Source: Physocladia obscura (taxonomy: Eukaryota; Chytridiomycota; Chytridiomycetes; Chytridiales; Chytriomycetaceae). Taken from it: a stretch of 26,221 nucleotides of DNA. The notes beneath the pieces were generated by a model that saw only the letters and a list, made by a program, of their open reading frames with translations, made no database searches and was not told the origin of the DNA. How positions within the stretch are numbered: position 1 is the stretch's first letter; each line of letters begins with the position of its first letter. Position numbers and translations under genes: made by a program. Shown one piece after another: positions 1 to 9,367 of the stretch. The DNA lies in NCBI GenBank assembly GCA_027596945.1, contig JADGJH010000069.1, positions 5,440-31,660 of the forward strand. Direction: 5' to 3'.

Positions 1-37
1 TTTAATTAAAAAAAAAAAAAAAAAAAACCAGAAAATT

Positions 38-1196
38 TCATTTTTTGAGCCATTCAAAAGAAATCCAGTTTCTAGAAAGTCCTGCAGATTTTGATTTTTT
101 TATCAAATGGGAAATTTCTGGCATTGGGGGAGGACGATCTTGTTCGTAACCCCTTCTCCGCCTTTGTTCAGGAGGAGCGGACTCAACTGACCGAGCAGAA
201 TTATAGCTGCTTGCGCTGTTTGAACGTATCGAAGGTGTAGTCCCAGAATGCGAGTTGGCTCGACCCCGCAATGTGGTAACCTGAATCGACTTTGAATACT
301 CATCAAGTCCTGGAGAGATGAAATCAGGCGGCATTTTTTTATTTCCAGAAATGCCAGGATGTGAATTGCTTGTTTGGTTCAGTACTATTGGCGTGTCAGC
401 TGAATTTAGTGCTCTTGAATGCTCGTTAATTGTGGGCAAAAGCACGAGAGGATGAGAATTCGATCGGCGCCGCAGTACGCCTTGTGGATTCGGTTTCGAA
501 TACTTGCCAAGCCCTGGAGGTATAAAATCTGGTGTTTCAGAGCTGATCCCGCGCACTTCAATGGTGTCAGCAGCGGCAACGGGATGCAAAGTTTGCCTTC
601 CGTTTAGCTGGTCACCGAGCACAAATGCGAGTTTCCAAGTGGAATAATCGGCTTGCGAATGAAGCTTGAGTCGAAAGTGACTGTTTCTAAAATCACGTAG
701 CTCAAGAACCCAACCAGAAGCATTCGATTTGTATTGACTGGTTTGTGTGACGGAATAGTAACAGTCTTGTGGCATTGGCAGTGCGAGTGAACTTGACATT
801 GCTGCAACCACTGCCTCTGCATCTTGGATATCGTAAACAAAAAAATCGGCATCGCGGGTGAGAACTCCGAATATTCGAGTCCATGTGGCTGATCCATGGG
901 ACTGGCGAATATAAATGTATCCCAAAACGCTAAGAAATAAACAAAAGACGGTTAACTTTTATGATTGTGTTTTGGGATAATTGCAGTTCTCACATGATCG
1001 GAGAAATGCATACAATATTTTGGGATAAGCCTGAGCGGGATGGGAAATTTCTGGTCCTTTCACCAAGTGCGCCTGTTTTTGTTTTGTTTTTTTATCAGAG
1101 AAGTTACTTGAACAGTCGCTTCTTCCACTCACGACTTTTAACGTTGTTATTCACAGAAAATGGACTCATCAAGTCCTCAGAATTTTGCATTTTCAT
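38..1196 (-). CDS. PH-like domain protein, array member A (3 exons)
   Basis: Exons 1133-1196, 994-1072 and 38-929 join in frame to 344 codons. Intron 1 (60 nt, GTGAGT..AAACAG) is phase 1. Intron 2 (64 nt, GTGAGA..TTCTTAG) is phase 2 and sits at the start of the PH fold, as in every paralogue. PH-like region about residues 49-155: GYIYIRQ, WTRIFGVLTRDADFFVY, then WVLEL and YSTWKLAF for the last helix. The linker carries an internal duplication (PDFI[PS]PGL..YSK...LR.R.NSH, twice) and several RxxSNS sites. The tail is NWISFEWLKK, matching members B and C. The ATG at 1196 is the only in-frame one upstream; the frame stays open to about 1278 and would encode an LD-like helix (IDKLKKLREKIL), so a further 5' exon is possible. 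The role is unknown; membrane or protein adaptor is an inference from the PH fold. Confidence 0.75.
245..535 (-). repeat. Internal duplication in the linker of gene A
   Basis: Two coding copies lie at 452-535 and 245-331. Both encode PDFI[PS]PGL[GD][KE]YSK, then a variable stretch, then LR[RG]R[SA]NSH. The nucleotide sequences are still recognisably similar, which suggests a fairly recent local duplication. A third partial echo (SNSHPG) lies between them. Confidence 0.8.
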
Positions 1197-1528
1197 GTCC
1201 ACAAGAATTTTCTCACGCAATTTTTTCAACTTATCAATGAAAATGGCGTCATAATGGTGCCATGATTACGCCATACTGAAGCGTAAATAATCCGCAATCG
1301 CAGTGCCAATTGATAACAATACACGTGCGATTCATGGCCATATTCTACCTTGAAACCATTGTACCCAATAATTAAATTGCATTGCTGTATACATAAATAA
1401 ATCAGTTTCCGCTGTAATATAAAATGACCAAAATAAGGTTCACAAAACTTTCTTAATTTTATCCATTCATTTCATTCATCATGATTAAAAAAGTATTAAA
1501 ATATCGTTGAATCCATTAATTTGATTTA

Positions 1529-1597
1529 AGCTATGCATATTTTTCTTTTACTTTCCAACAACTAGCTATGCTTATTTTTTTTTTACTTTCCAACAAC
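1529..1597. repeat. 35-bp tandem duplication
   Basis: The unit AGCTATGC..A..TTTT..TTTACTTTCCAACAACT occurs at 1529-1563 and again directly after it at 1564-1597. The copies differ mainly in the length and composition of the internal T run. It lies in the B-A spacer and does not code. Confidence 0.85.
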
Positions 1598-1884
1598 TTT
1601 CTAGTTTATTCAAGTCTATTTTGGATGATTATAATTGACAGAAAAAGGCAAAAGAAGTTGATAGTGCGAAACAATATGTAAAGTAAAGTACTGATGTCTG
1701 ATTCATTATATTCTGAGATAAGCGGTGGCACACTTAGATTTATTCCAGATAAAATATACTTCGATCCCTTTTTTAATTGATAAATTCTGGTGACATTTCT
1801 CTTTTTTATTTTTTTAAAGGTTCAATGCAAATGCAGAAAATTTCATTGGCGTCCTGTAAAATTCCAAACTTTTTTGACTTTGGG

Positions 1885-1923
1885 TATTGATATGTTGATA
1901 TTGATATGTGGATATTGATATTA
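1885..1923. repeat. 14-bp minisatellite, 2.8 copies
   Basis: Units TATTGATATGTTGA (1885-1898), TATTGATATGTGGA (1899-1912) and a partial TATTGATATTA (1913-1923). It lies just downstream of the stop codon of gene B. Confidence 0.85.
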
Positions 1924-1955
1924 CATTTGTTTTTTTTTTTGTCTGTGCTTTTTTG

Positions 1956-2885
1956 TCATGTTCGTTTGAGCCATTTGAATGAAATCCAACTCGACTTGCG
2001 TATTGCAGCAGTTTTTAACTGGTTCATCACCACAGGGTTTGTCGGAACCGGTGGAATAGATTCGTCGCCGTCTCGTCTCCCATAATCAAACGAAGTCCAA
2101 GCGGAATCGCTTTTGTTACTGTAAAAACTGCCTGCCGCCGACTTTCGTCTCCTGATTAAATCGTTTTGAGAGAACGGACGGCCACGTAACGCCGCAGCAC
2201 TTGGCGGCGAAAATTCCGTCGGACTCGGAGCAATAAATGAAGTACTTGGACTTGGCGGACGAGAGTATCGATTTTGGCGGGATGAGTTGATAGTGTTGAG
2301 TTTCATGGAATCGAGCGCACGCGTCCAGACCAAGAATATCGAATATGATGGAAGTTTGATGAGCAGTGGCTCGATTTCGCCCGAACTGTAAATTTCAAGA
2401 ATCCATTCTTTGCACTCGATTTTATACCCGCCAGAATATTTTTCGACATGGATTTGGGTGATTGGTTCTGGGAGCGATGTGGCGAGTTTTGCGTTCGGTT
2501 CAAAGAGGAGAAGGTCTCCTTCTGTTGTCAGGGCTGCAAAAATCTGTTGCCATAGTAGAAATTCATTGCCAGGGTTTTGCTTGTGAATGTTTCCTGAAAT
2601 TCTGATTATACCCACCAATTTCAGAAATTGATTGATGTAATTCTTTGGAGATAACTCACATCCAATGCTGTCGAATGTCCAAAGAGCCTCTTGGTATCAC
2701 GGTGTTATGATTTTCATGCGAATGCCTGTTCGAGACAGCTGCGTTGTGCACAATCTCATTGGTAAGCATATTAAATACTGTGTTTGCAAACCTTCCATTG
2801 ACAATCTGCCTCCATCAACAGTATCCGTCGCGAATCTCTTGGAATCCAATACACGGTTATGCATGATAGCGTTGGCCTCAGGCAT
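1956..2885 (-). CDS. PH-like domain protein, array member B (3 exons)
   Basis: Proposed exons 2855-2885, 2660-2777 and 1956-2601 give 264 codons. The phase-2 intron 2602-2659 (58 nt, GTGAGT..AATCAG) opens the PH exon with ISGNIHKQ, the position of MSGYLTKL in member M. PH-like region about residues 51-150: LLWQQIFAALTTEGDLLLF, EWILEI, FLVWTRAL. The linker is Pro/Ser-rich (SPPSAAALRGRPF) and the tail is SSWISFKWLKRT. The first intron (2778-2854, 77 nt, GTGTAT..AACACAG, phase 1) is less certain. It fuses a 10-codon exon starting at ATG 2885 to the next exon and rebuilds an LD-like stretch (MHNLFNML); without it, ATG 2769 would give a 2-exon gene. The end of exon 2 (GSLDIRQHW) matches the family motif weakly. 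Confidence 0.68.
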
Positions 2886-3214
2886 CAAGTTTTTCAGATG
2901 CTTAGGGCAAGTTTTTTAAGAGCAAAAAAATTGAAAAAATCAAAAATCAAAGTCAAAAAAAAAAAAAGCAAAAACAGTTGAGTAGAAATGAGTCGTTCAA
3001 AGAATAACACGTACAACAAGCAAGTGATAAAATTAAGGCTTCTAAATACAAATTTATTATGACTCGAAATCTCTGATTTTGAATTAGCAAATCCACATGC
3101 GTCTTTGATTAAAATGGTGATTGTACCAGTAAATTTAATCATAATAAATTTGAAACCAATCGCTGAGTTTGTACTTTGCAATTTCTATACATTTATTACC
3201 GATGATACAATGCA
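2886..3214. other. Spacer between genes C and B
   Basis: AT-rich, with several A runs near 2920-2975. Translations here are low-complexity Phe/Leu or short, and I see no gene. Confidence 0.5.
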
Positions 3215-4301
3215 TTATTTCTTGAACCAACTGAACCATTTACGTTTTTCTGTACTCAAAGATTTTTTGGGTGATCGACAAATTTCCATTGGAATTGACG
3301 AAGGGTTATTGGATATAACATTACTAATTTCTGCACGTTTTAATCCCAAGGAATTGCTTGTCAAACTTTTTGTATTTGCGTTATCCAACTCGCGTTTTGT
3401 CAAAAGCGACTTCGATCGCTTTAATGTTTCTGATGGCGGTGCCACCGGCACCAACCCCGACGCCACCTCTAAAACCGATTCCCCAGCATTTTCAACTACT
3501 TTTTATTTCTCAAAGACAAGATCAGCAGCCCTGATCTGTATTCGCGGCAACTCGGCGTTTTCATTAATTGATGTTTGAAACATCGATGGCAGAACCATCG
3601 AGTCGCGATGCATAATTCGCTGTGTAGCCGCGAAATCTTCGCTGCCTGTAAGAACTCGACTTGCAGTATGCAGCCAATGTTTCAACACGATTTCGTTCGG
3701 ACATTTCAGAGCCCACTGCACGGGGCCGACGCGTCCGTCGTCGTCTGCAGGGCCGTCGCCCGCGAGTTCGAGGATCCATGAGTTTTGGCTGAAATATGCG
3801 TTGCAAGATGTCACACACAGATGAGTGATTGGCGCGTTTGTGTTGTTAGAAGATCGGAACATGAAGAGGGTTGAATCGGACGTGAGGATAAAGAAACGGC
3901 GGATCCAGCTTGGTTTGCCATTTTGGTTTGTACTTAGTTTTAGGAGAGCTCCTGCGATTTTGAGTGTGCAATGGGCCAATAGAGTTTTTTTTTTTTTGGT
4001 ATTGTAGGATCGTTAAACAAACTCGGTTTCGAAGCGCAAAGATGAGAAAGTGGTATCAATATGAGCTTCCCAATCACTGACTGATGAACGCTTGCTATTC
4101 GAATCTTCAATTTGAGCGTCCATGCTGGGATCTGTGAAAACCAATCGTTCGTCACTTGGAGCAAGTGCTACTGAATTATTAAACAGAAAACATACTCAGC
4201 TCGGCAGAAATAGCATCTAGCAGTTTGTTCAGCCGTGAGACGCTGTTTGATCTTACCAAACGGCCCGTCAAAGACACTTGTGGTGAGTCTGTCAAATCCA
4301 T
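3215..4301 (-). pseudogene. PH-like array member C, probably disrupted
   Basis: Exon 1a (4196-4301) starts with ATG and encodes MDLTDSPQVSL..., then the LD-like LNKLLDAI. A clean phase-1 intron (4132-4195, 64 nt, GTATGT..TTTTCACAG) joins exon 1b (4023-4131), ending TTFSSLRFET. The PH-like region follows in another exon: GALLKL, WIRRFFILTSDSTLFMF, WILELAGDG, LKHWLHTASRVL. Two lesions are visible. The conserved phase-2 PH intron should end at 3960, but the acceptor is AA, not AG; the next AG (3952-3953) shifts frame. An in-frame TAA at 3503-3505 then splits the linker from the tail, which resumes in the same frame and ends KWFSWFKK at 3215, like A and B. It may be a pseudogene, a real gene with sequencing errors, or a gene with splicing I cannot see. 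Confidence 0.6.
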
Positions 4302-4813
4302 TTTTTCAATAATGCCAAAAATTGTAATCACTTAAATTATTCGTTTTGGATAATTTCTTGGAATGAGTAAAACATCATACACAGCACTATGAGAAAACAA
4401 CTTGTTAAGATTTAGCTCAATCCATCGGCAAAGAAGTGGATTTTCAAAACTATGCCGCAAAAGTAAATGCTTGACAATCATGTTGTTTGGATATTCAGGA
4501 TGTTGCAACCACTCTGCATGTCATGTTTGATCAAGCACAAGTAATTCAAAAGTTTTACACACCTGAAAAATTGCTTCAAGGAATGAGCAACAAGGTCTCT
4601 CACCTCTTGTTGCATATCAGAAGATATTTATGAAGAATTTTGTATTAAATTTTATGCAGAAGGTGAAAATGTGTATAAAAGGCTTGGCCCCATACCACTC
4701 TCCAGGACGCTACAATAACTAGCCAATGCCAAAATTTTTACATCTTCGATAACTATATATGTCTATCTTTCATTTGTATTTATATTTACTTCACGCAATC
4801 CAGGAATTGGATT
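4302..4813. other. Spacer between genes D and C
   Basis: No gene is visible in 512 nt. A plus-strand TATAAAAGG (4675-4683) points the wrong way for the array and has no gene behind it. Confidence 0.5.
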
Positions 4814-5946
4814 TCAAAACTTCATTCCTAGAGTACTGCTGATAAGAGAAATGGGATTCTGGTCTGCTAACCTTGCCATCTTCGCTGCAGCGATCCGCTC
4901 TGCGATTGCTGCTTCTCTAGCTGCATTTCTAGCTGCATGCCTCCGCTGCCTTCTAGCATACGCTTCCTCTTGACGTGCCTCCAATTCCTGCTGATACAAA
5001 ATCTCATCCTTCACCTCTTCCGCTGCACCAGTGGGCATAGCGAAATGTTGCTTCAATCGCACTTGGTTCGACAACTCAGTAGATCCTTGGCTGTTGCTGC
5101 GCGGCGGTGGCGGTGTCAACCCATTCCCATCGAGTTTTCGCATCTCAACAACGACATCACGCAACTCCCGGCCGGCACTGAAAGTATTGAGCCGCGCACC
5201 ATGACTTCTCGACCGATGCACAGTAGGCGTTATTCCTGGTATAGGCGGTTGCGCGGCAGATGCCTGCTGTCGGATTGACGCACTCTGCATCATAAACCGT
5301 AGCGCGCCTTCGCCGGGATTTGAAGCCACAGGACTCGCAAGGGAGCTCTGTGAGCCGATAGAATCAAGATCCAATGAAAGTCGGGCTATTGTTTTCGTAA
5401 GCGCATCAATCCAGAGTTGATTCGTCTGCGGATCTGAGGTTTTCAAAGTCCATGTGCGTTTTGTCACAACGCCGTCTGGGGTGATACCGTCGCCAGCCAC
5501 GTTGAGGATAAAGTCGGTGGAGACATTTGCTGCTGAATACCCGGACACTGGTAGGTATGTGAGTGGGAGGGAGCTTGGATTTGGGTTTCGTTTGAAGATA
5601 AACAGTTTGCCATCACGGGTGAGAACAAAAAAGCGTGTGTTCCAGGCTTCAGATGACAATGATGTGGTGGTGGTGGAGGTGATAGCAGTGGCTGAGGTGT
5701 TAAGTTTGAGCAGCGAGCCGGACATTCTAATAAATTTAAATTAATTCAACAGTCAGCGTGTGCCTCACTTGTTTGTTGTTGATGGATGACTCACAGCGGC
5801 AAAGCGCGCTGTAGAACAGCAAAGCTGTCGTCCAGGGAGGAGACGCAGTAAAGACTCGAGTTCATGGAGTCCGATTCGTTGTCGTTGGTTTCGTCTACAC
5901 AAGCCAGGGATTGAATCATTATCTCCACATTGATTTGATTTGACAT
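4814..5946 (-). CDS. PH-like domain protein, array member D (2 exons)
   Basis: Exon 1 (5795-5946) runs from ATG 5946 and encodes 50 residues, including VEIMIQSL (LD-like position) and, at its end, FAVLQRALP. A phase-2 intron (5727-5794, 68 nt, GTGAGT..TTATTAG) leads into exon 2 (4814-5726); the product is 354 residues. PH-like region about residues 52-165: MSGSLLKL, WNTRFFVLTRDGKLFIFKR, YLPVSGY, then ILNVAGDG.TPDG, TWTLKTSDP and LWIDALTKTI for the last helix. The linker has basophilic-kinase-like sites (HRSRSHG, PRSNSQG). The tail is a long Arg/Ala/Glu-rich helix, probably coiled coil, around residues 290-340, ending SSTLGMKF. The 'NVAGDG.TPDG' loop is shared with F and partly with I and J. 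Exon 1 is in a different frame from the longer open frame over it, so naive ORF calling would miss it. Confidence 0.82.
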
Positions 5947-6831
5947 CAAAGAAAGCACACACCGTTCGCTATTAAAAACGCGCGATCGTCATTATTTCCG
6001 CTCTTCGATCGTCTTGGATGTTCGCTGCTGCTCCGCACACTCATTGTCGTTCCCAGCGACACTCGCTGTGCAGCTAATGATTGGTGTGACATTTTCCAAA
6101 TTTGCGAATGGAATTTTCTGCAAGTATGTCACACGACAAAAATCTCTCTCGAAATATTATTGTCACTGGCAGTACTGCTTCTTACTGAATTAATTCAATC
6201 CACCATTTTAAATGAGATTGGTGTCAGCTGTTTATTCAAGATGGCCGCAGAAAATAAGGAAAAAACAGACACCCCGAGCTTGTTTATTGAAAATTAGATT
6301 GAACGGCTGTTGTTCACTTTCTTTTTTCCATATATTGCTTAATTTTTTTTGACTTAACACCTCTTTCTTACTGACATTTGATTTAAGGTTTCGTGGAAGC
6401 TGAAAATTTGTAGTGTCTGAAAATCTTTGATTTGAATTTTTTCGTTCTATAATTTCAAGTATGTGGCGGACAAAACATAAAGAAATGGAATATTTTCTCT
6501 ATTTCTTTGTTTTCAATAAATAAGTTTTATTCAGGGCTGATTCGTGAATGCAAAAATGAAACAACCCGCCGGAGATCTGTCAAACCCATTTGATTCCAAC
6601 AATCCAAAGAATAAGAACACTACACTGACCAAAATAAGTTGCACGGATTGTGAATAGATACAATTTTCTGATTTTCGTCACCCACATTGCCACTACACTT
6701 AAAACTCATTTTATTATCAGGTATAAGCACTAACTCAAGGAAACACAACACAAAAAATAGCGATGAATAATAGCGTCCCCGGGCTCCTATCACAAGCGTA
6801 AAAATGCTTTCTCCCTTAGTATAAAACTAAA
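5947..6831. other. Spacer between genes E and D
   Basis: 885 nt with no visible gene. The part nearest to D (about 5980-6060) is less AT-rich and carries two CGATCGTC copies; the rest is AT-rich. Confidence 0.5.
5983..6013. promoter_or_regulatory. Paired CGATCGTC sites upstream of gene D
   Basis: CGATCGTC occurs at 5983-5990 and 6006-6013, 23 bp apart, about 37-67 bp upstream of the ATG of gene D. Each contains the palindrome CGATCG. A paired transcription-factor site is an inference from position and repetition only. Confidence 0.25.
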
Positions 6832-8287
6832 CTACACTGGATTCAAAATAAGATCCAACCACGAAGCCTTTCGCGAACCAGCTGACTTTGAAGCAGCCTT
6901 AGCCGCAGCAGCTTGCTGAGAATTATTCGCAGTAGTGTGGGTCTGAGAATTGGCAGGAGGCGGTCGTGGCGGCTTACGACTCACTGAATTGACTCTCCCA
7001 AGGCCACCAGAGTAATTGGAAGCGGACTTTGACGAAATGGAGCGGCGCATTTCAAAACCATCGACACTACGCTCACCAACTGCCAGATAGTCGACGGTAG
7101 GACTGCTGAATGTGCGCTGCATGGTTGGAATAGAAGGCATGTTAGGGGAGTTTGGCGAGACGGGGGAATAGACAATGTTCTCGTGAATATGGTAATAATC
7201 GAGAGGAGAGTAGTTGTTGTAGTTGCTGTAGAGATTGTTGTATGGATTGTTGTTGTATGAGTTGTACGAATTGTAAGAGGAGTAGGAGGTGTACGGTGAG
7301 GCGTATGTGGTGGCAGTGCTGGAGGCACCAAAAACGGCAAGCGGTGATTCCGGAGAAGGTGGAGCGAGTGGCGAAATCGTCCCAGTATCTGCTAGCACAG
7401 AATCAAACGCCGCAGACCAGTTGAAAATCGAATCACTGATGGAATTGCCACCGTCAGTATCTGCACAGCCAGCATTACCATCAACACTATCATCGCCCAC
7501 ATCACTCAGCAACCACGAACGCTGCTGAACTTGACCAGCCAGCGTGAGCCCCACACCGGACGCCGTAATCACATAGCGGTCGCGCTGCTGATGCTCTCTT
7601 TCCTTTTCCTCTTCCTCTTGCGCTTCTTCTTCTCCACTCTTCTCTTCTCGTACTGCTGATAAAGTGCCTTTTCTGAACGTAGTTAATGTTGCCGTAACTG
7701 GCAGGTACGTGATAGGAGCAGTGGTTACAGTCGGATTTGCCTTGAACAGAAACAAACGCCCATCCGCCACAAGCACCAAGAACCGCCGTGCCCACTGCAT
7801 GTGTGTTACTATATTGCCGTTGCGCGTTACAGTGCGCTTGATCTGTTTGTAGATGTGGCCGTGCATTCTAATCATCCGGTCATCACGTGTCCATCCACCA
7901 CATCAATCAAAAAAAAAAGTAAACAGTTTTAGTCCACAGTTGAAGTCACGGATTCGTTCCAACTCACATGGTATTGTGCGACTCTAGAAGTGCTCCGAGC
8001 CTTAAATCCGCGTCAGATCCAAGCATATGTGCGCGGGTCATTTGGAGATCGTCTTTTAGTAACGATCGTGATGCTTTGTATTGAATTTGTGTAAGTTGCT
8101 GCTGCTGCTGTTGTTGCTGCTGCGCCTCAACATCCGCTGCATCTTCCATTTCCATGTTTATGCTGGCTCCTCTCTTTCCCTCTTGTTTTTCGTTTTTTAA
8201 ACTAGTGCTGCCGTTTATCGGTGCAACCCCCTTTTTTTTTATGATTTGTTTTTTCAGATGAAGATTTTTTGCGGCAATTTTCGCCAT
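6832..8287 (-). CDS. PH-like domain protein, array member E (2 exons)
   Basis: Exon 1 (7968-8287 from ATG 8287) and exon 2 (6832-7867) are separated by a 100-nt phase-2 intron (GTGAGT..GATTAG). The product is 451 residues from this start; later in-frame ATGs in exon 1 are possible starts. Exon 1 has a Lys-rich start and a poly-Gln run, and ends LRLGALLESHNT, the family junction motif; I see no LD-like helix. PH-like region from about residue 108: MHGHIYKQIK, WARRFLVLVADGRLFLFK, PITYLPV, RSWLL. It is enlarged by an acidic insert (about residues 180-204) before the later strands; the last helix is probably FNWSAAFDSV. A Tyr/Asn-rich, prion-like tract (about 295-340) follows. The tail KASWLDLILNPV only loosely recalls the Trp tails of A-C. 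Confidence 0.78.
7168..7305 (-). repeat. Tyr/Asn/Ser-rich low-complexity tract in gene E
   Basis: About 46 codons dominated by Tyr, Asn and Ser (for example SYNSYNSYNNN). The DNA is built from short repeated TTG/GTT-type units on the plus strand. Such tracts resemble prion-like segments and expand easily by slippage. Confidence 0.75.
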
Positions 8288-9367
8288 CACTTCATTTGCA
8301 TTTGAGTTTCATTTTCAGCACATAAAGGGGACATTTGAGTTCAAATGAATTTTCTTTTCAAAATATACATATGAATAAATTGAAGGCGAATATATAACTG
8401 GTGAATCACAAATTTGTGAGGCGCAACAAAACGCCACCCACCTATTGTCTTACTTCGCTTGTTATTAATATAATTTCGACAAGAGAAAATTTATCTTTCA
8501 TAGTTTATTAATTATAAAATAAGTAATAAAATTTTTGAATTATTGTATTTGACACTCACCTAAATAACAAAAAAAAGGATTTGGTATTCGCCCAGATTAA
8601 AGAGCAATGACTCACCTCAAAAGTAGAAGTTTCAAAAAAGAATCACACAATTTCAAAATCATTGCACACTAATGTAGATGGCACTATGTCCTTTTTTATT
8701 TTATTTATTTATTCAATAGTATGATTTGAAACTTCATCAAGACAAATGATTGTCATTAGATAATAAAAAATGAGAAAAATAGTTGCAATTTTATGCTGAT
8801 TTCAATAGTGTAACTTGCGTTGCAATGATATCAAAATTAATTAATCTTGCTCAATAAAAAAATTCAACTTCTCCATCAAACTTTTAAACTGATTTTAATA
8901 TTGTGGCTTCTGTCATCACATATCTTGCTTGTCATTGAGTAGCTCTTCAAGAATAACCATTTGCATTGCTACATCGCTGCCACAGCAAAAAAAAAAAAGA
9001 ACATGAAACATTACTGGCACATTAAAATAGATCAATTGTTGTCTAAAAGATTTATTAACGCCTAAAATAAAGCACTACTCTGATTTTAATGCTTGTAAAG
9101 TAAATTTTTGCAGGCAAGACAAGACAATATATTTGATAACAAATGCATGACAGAGAAATCCAAATAAAGGAAGAATTTTCAAACGCAGCAGCAGTTACAG
9201 AAATGCCCAATCTGAATAGCGAAGAAAAAAAAAGAAAAGAAAAAAATACATCTTGCCCCAACACGTTTATTTCATTTAACACAGACCAGCTTTTTGTTGT
9301 TAATGTTGATTTTGTTCTTTTTTTTTTTCATTTCAGTTTTTGTTTTCTCTAACAATCTCTCTCAATC
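8288..9367. other. Spacer between genes F and E
   Basis: 1080 nt, strongly AT-rich. It contains A/T runs and scattered short minus-strand open stretches (near 8930-8990 one reads VILEELLNDKQDM before a stop), none supportable as a gene. Confidence 0.5.

Larger units (their letters stand above)
1197..1955. other. Spacer between genes B and A
   Basis: AT-rich spacer downstream of B and upstream of A. It holds a 35-bp direct duplication, a 14-bp minisatellite next to the 3' end of B, and several T/A runs. The minus-strand frame open at about 1196-1278 may be an unassigned 5' part of gene A. No other gene is visible. Confidence 0.5.

Noticed and set aside
961..1254. Plus-strand 97-codon frame near the start of gene A
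   Set aside because: It is antisense to the leader exons and introns of A, which fit the family; no support for a plus gene.
2665..2919. Plus-strand 84-codon frame opposite the leader of gene B, with an intron-like segment on plus
   Set aside because: The minus-strand reading joins in phase to the PH exon of B; the plus frame is best explained as its shadow.
2894..3181. Minus-strand 95-codon open frame between C and B
   Set aside because: No ATG start, and the second half is Phe/Leu from A/T runs; no family features.
4675..4683. TATAAAAGG on the plus strand
   Set aside because: It points away from the array and no plus-strand gene follows; such strings are common in AT-rich spacers.
8930..8990. 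Minus-strand VILEELLNDKQDM in the F-E spacer, LD-like
   Set aside because: About 20 codons only, without a junction motif or PH exon; not enough to call a gene or relic.
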